In this document: positions 5,584 through 7,642 of the stretch, piece by piece | How the letters are laid out: the number at the start of each line of letters is the position of its first letter | How positions within the stretch are numbered: position 1 is the first letter of the stretch | Assembly (NCBI GenBank): GCA_016929305.1 | Contig: JAFGJC010000469.1 | Span: forward strand, 1-7,642 | Direction: 5' to 3' | Length of the DNA: 7,642 bases | Source of the DNA: a candidate division CSSED10-310 bacterium | Lineage (GTDB): Bacteria > CSSED10-310 > JAFGJC01 | Position numbers and translations under genes: made by a program | The notes under the pieces: model-generated | What the model saw: the letters and a program-made list of their open reading frames with translations, nothing else | What the model was told of the DNA's origin: nothing | The model's database searches: none

Positions 5584-6759
5584 TTAAATATTTGAAACAT
5601 GAGGAAAGACGCAATTGTCGCAGATTTTAAACCATCCGTTGCTTTTGACACGTGATCTGAGAAATCGATACGCTTCATTATTCCAGATTTCCCCAAGAGT
5701 GTTATCAAGAAGATTTCCCATCGTGTGAAAATAACAAAACAATGATGGCATTACTGAACCATCCGGATAGATAAACGTCATTCGCCAGAATAATTGGCAT
5801 ACTCTTCGTTTTACCGGAGGTGGCATATTGCCGAAATAATACGATTCATATCCCCAGCGACTCCAATCGGGTTTCTCTTCAAACGCATTTTTGCCATAGG
5901 GTGATAAGATTTTTTTCGCCTCTGCAATTGACGAGCCCAATAATTTCGGATCAATAGATCTCATATCCAGAGACCCCCCCCAAGTCCAGTGAATGTGGTC
6001 ATATGCATTTTTGACTGAGCTATTGTGTCTCTCAATCATCTCTTTTGAAAACTTGACGGGATGTTGAATCACAAGTTTTGTAATGCCAAGCGAAACAAGC
6101 CATTTGGCAGTTCGCGGAATATCGAAATAGTTATCTGGAGTAATTGTGTATACCGCCGTAAAAAACGGAATTTTTGATCCTTTTCGGGACTTGATGCGCC
6201 AAGATTGTTTCAGTGCAGACTCGAACCTTTCGAAATTTCCTTTTCCGCGAACCCTGTCAAACACTTCTCCTATGCCGTCAATGGAAACATAGACCATTAT
6301 CAATCCCGCATCGATCAGTGATTCCATCAACTCTGCCAACAGCAAACCGTTGGTCATGATTCCGCTAAACAAACCGTGTCGTTTGGAAATGCGTTCGATG
6401 ATGTCAGGAAGATATGGATAAAGAGTCGGTTCGCCGCCACCAATCAGCACATTGGGACGGATTTCGGCAATGCGATCTGAAATGACAATTATTTCTTCGC
6501 GGGTTCTCTCGTGGTTGAACATCGTTCCCGTTGGAAGTCTGCTCGGAACAGCCAGATTTTCACGAAGCCCACACATAATGCAATCCAGGTTGCATCTAAG
6601 TGTGGGGATCAAACACACCGTATGGGGATAAAAACTGACGCCGTTAGAATAGTTCACATCAATACCCAATCTTCCAATCATTCGCCGAAATCTGTTTCGA
6701 ACGATATCGGGAGATCTGGAAATGCGTTCGATCTTATCTAACACGTTCCTGAAGACCAC
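5584..6759 (-). CDS. Radical SAM protein with SPASM-like C-terminal domain
   Basis: A 391-residue radical S-adenosylmethionine enzyme of unknown substrate. The cluster motif C56-x3-C60-x2-C63 (RCNLDCIMCG) is intact. It is followed by the SAM-contact GGGEPTL (107-113), GIMTNGLLL (133-141) and VSIDGIGEVFDRVRG (158-172) of a normal partial TIM barrel. The C-terminus resembles a SPASM domain with room for one auxiliary 4Fe-4S cluster: C321, C342, C380 and C383, with YPDGSVMP and GNLLDNTLGEIWN. SPASM proteins often modify peptides, but no precursor peptide is visible nearby, so the role is open. The start is a GTG at 6759, and an in-frame TAG ten bases upstream excludes anything longer. AGGAG overlaps that GTG, so initiation a few codons inside (GTG at 6744) is possible. 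The gene contains a run of eight G in its coding strand (5974-5981). No partner gene lies upstream on this strand within the window. Confidence 0.88.
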   Translation of the reverse strand: MVFRNVLDKIERISRSPDIVRNRFRRMIGRLGIDVNYSNGVSFYPHTVCLIPTLRCNLDCIMCGLRENLAVPSRLPTGTMFNHERTREEIIVISDRIAEIRPNVLIGGGEPTLYPYLPDIIERISKRHGLFSGIMTNGLLLAELMESLIDAGLIMVYVSIDGIGEVFDRVRGKGNFERFESALKQSWRIKSRKGSKIPFFTAVYTITPDNYFDIPRTAKWLVSLGITKLVIQHPVKFSKEMIERHNSSVKNAYDHIHWTWGGSLDMRSIDPKLLGSSIAEAKKILSPYGKNAFEEKPDWSRWGYESYYFGNMPPPVKRRVCQLFWRMTFIYPDGSVMPSLFCYFHTMGNLLDNTLGEIWNNEAYRFLRSRVKSNGWFKICDNCVFPHVSNI

Positions 6760-7223
6760 TCCTGAACTCTACCTTAATTCCTAAACTTTTTATCTATCAT
6801 TTATCTGTTTTCTGACGGATGCGTATCAGATTCGGACAGGCAGTATCCCAAAATCGGACATACTTAATAAATTTCTGTATATGTTCACCCATTTTGAAAC
6901 AATGTTACCACGTTTCTTTTGGCATTCGAATTGCAGAACGAACGTGTGCCCATAACCTCCAAATTATCTGTGATGGTGCGGCGGAATAATGAATGCTTAT
7001 CGTGTAATTGAGTTGATAGACATTGTGAAGGTGCATAATAAAAATATGTTTATTGGGTAATTACATGGGGGGGAGTATTCTTATCTTTTCCGCCGCACCA
7101 CTCATCCCGCTCAAGCCCGGCTTTCGTTACCAGCAGCGAGTTATCACCTGCATTTGTTTTGTTAACTGGCTTCATGCGAGATACTTCTGATATGGTTACA
7201 GGAACACCAACGAAAGGATAAAT
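6760..7223. other. Intergenic region between radical SAM and DUF1028 genes
   Basis: A 464-bp stretch between divergent genes without a believable reading frame. It should hold the promoters of both. TTGTTA (7159-7164) and TACTTC (7182-7187) with a 17-bp spacer is a weak candidate for the plus-strand gene; none stands out for the minus strand. The middle contains the 127-bp inverted-repeat segment described separately. No tRNA or known riboswitch was recognised. Confidence 0.5.
6974..7100. repeat. 127-bp segment with 13-bp perfect terminal inverted repeats
   Basis: TGGTGCGGCGGAA (6974-6986) recurs as its exact complement TTCCGCCGCACCA (7088-7100). Smaller nested dyads lie inside: TGTAATT (7003-7009) with AATTACA (7059-7065), and AATAAA (7037-7042) with TTTATT (7049-7054), so the whole segment could fold into a long imperfect hairpin. 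The GC-rich ends contrast with the AT-rich interior. It could be a MITE-like non-autonomous element or a structured RNA. No target-site duplication is visible at the ends. Confidence 0.55.
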
Positions 7224-7642
7224 ATGAAATTCCTAATGAAGATATCGATAATGTTCATTTTGACAGGCATGACTGCATTGTGTGGCAGCATCGACAATTC
7301 AACCGACACTATCGGAACTTTTTCCATTGCTGCTTATGATCCAGATGTCGAAGAGCTTGGTGTCGCGGTTCAATCGAAATTCCTGGCGGTCGGTGGAGTC
7401 GTCCCTTTCGCAGAATCCGGCAGCGGTGCGATTGCTACGCAAGCCTGGGGCAACACCTCCTATGGAACCGAGGGTTTGATATTGCTCGAAATGGGTATTT
7501 CACCTGAAAAAGTAATCGATATCCTGACCGCCAAAGATGATGGCAGGGATTTTCGGCAAATTGGCATTGTGGATGCGAATGGCAATTCATCCGGTTATAC
7601 CGGTGATAAGTGCTCGCCATATGCAGGCCATCACGCCGGGAA
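7224..7642 (+). CDS. Secreted DUF1028 protein, Ntn-hydrolase superfamily (3' end cut by window edge)
   Basis: The 139 residues visible match the N-terminal half of DUF1028 (COG3342), a poorly characterised family placed in the Ntn-hydrolase superfamily. Recognisable blocks are GTFSIAAYDPDVEELGVAVQ (31-50), SKFLAVGGVVPFAESGSGAI (51-70), ATQAWGNTSYGTEGL (71-85), and RQIGIVDANGNSSGYTGDKC (111-130) followed by PYAGHHAG. Residues 1-22 (MKFLMKIS, a hydrophobic stretch, then TALCGS) form a signal peptide, so the protein is exported. The residue before C20 is Leu, a poor lipobox, so lipidation is doubtful. Thr32 in TFSI is the position usually exposed as the N-terminal residue in the family. The ATG at 7224 has AAAGGA five bases upstream. 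The substrate is unknown. The gene continues beyond the right edge and is divergent from the radical SAM gene. Confidence 0.88.
   Translation, partial: MKFLMKISIMFILTGMTALCGSIDNSTDTIGTFSIAAYDPDVEELGVAVQSKFLAVGGVVPFAESGSGAIATQAWGNTSYGTEGLILLEMGISPEKVIDILTAKDDGRDFRQIGIVDANGNSSGYTGDKCSPYAGHHAG

Noticed and set aside
7224..7289. Lipoprotein signal at C20 of the DUF1028 protein
   Set aside because: The residues before Cys are T-A-L; Leu at -1 does not fit a normal lipobox, so a plain export signal is more likely.
7282..7479. Plus-strand 65-codon frame within the DUF1028 gene
   Set aside because: It is in a different frame from the conserved DUF1028 reading, which starts at 7224 with a good ribosome site.

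Overview
The window looks like a chromosomal segment of an uncultured Gram-negative bacterium with an anaerobic core metabolism. The clues are an Rnf-type ferredoxin subunit at the left edge, a dihydroorotate-dehydrogenase-like flavoprotein, a large secreted DUF4397 protein, a radical SAM enzyme and a secreted DUF1028 protein. The protein families, and rnfB apparently sitting first in its operon, would suit a member of the FCB superphylum or a nearby candidate phylum. This placement is inferred from gene content only. I saw no rRNA, tRNA, CRISPR array or transposase gene.

Layout: (1) positions 1-787, minus strand: rnfB, running off the left edge. (2) 788-1063: divergent upstream region. (3) 1064-2047, plus: DHOD-like protein. 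(4) 2071-2091: hairpin with an A/T tract, a terminator for the gene arriving from the right. (5) 2115-3893, minus: exported protein with two 208-residue tandem repeats (DUF4397) and a separate C-terminal domain. (6) 3894-4143: divergent control region with two near-identical promoters and three pairs of 11-bp-phased half-sites. (7) 4144-5070 and 5081-5572, plus: a probable two-gene operon encoding a MerR-type, B12-binding photoreceptor repressor (CarH/LitR class) and a TspO/MBR membrane protein. (8) 5584-6759, minus: radical SAM protein with a SPASM-like C-terminus, convergent with tspO. (9) 6760-7223: non-coding, holding a 127-bp segment bounded by 13-bp perfect inverted repeats. (10) 7224 to the right edge, plus: secreted DUF1028 protein, 3' end missing.

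The most interesting part is 3894-5572. The regulator keeps every residue I would look for in an adenosylcobalamin light sensor (W-x9-EH and the B12-ligand His). Its own promoter and the divergent promoter of the DUF4397 gene have identical -35 (TTGACA) and -10 (TAAATT) hexamers, 17-bp spacers, and GACAA elements 11 bp apart at the same place over the -35 and spacer. This suggests one B12-dependent light switch controlling its own gene, tspO and a large secreted DUF4397 protein. I do not know of that last protein as a described CarH/LitR target. The regulator's start codon lies at the predicted transcription start (leaderless mRNA), while the DUF4397 transcript would begin with a 9-bp stem-loop.
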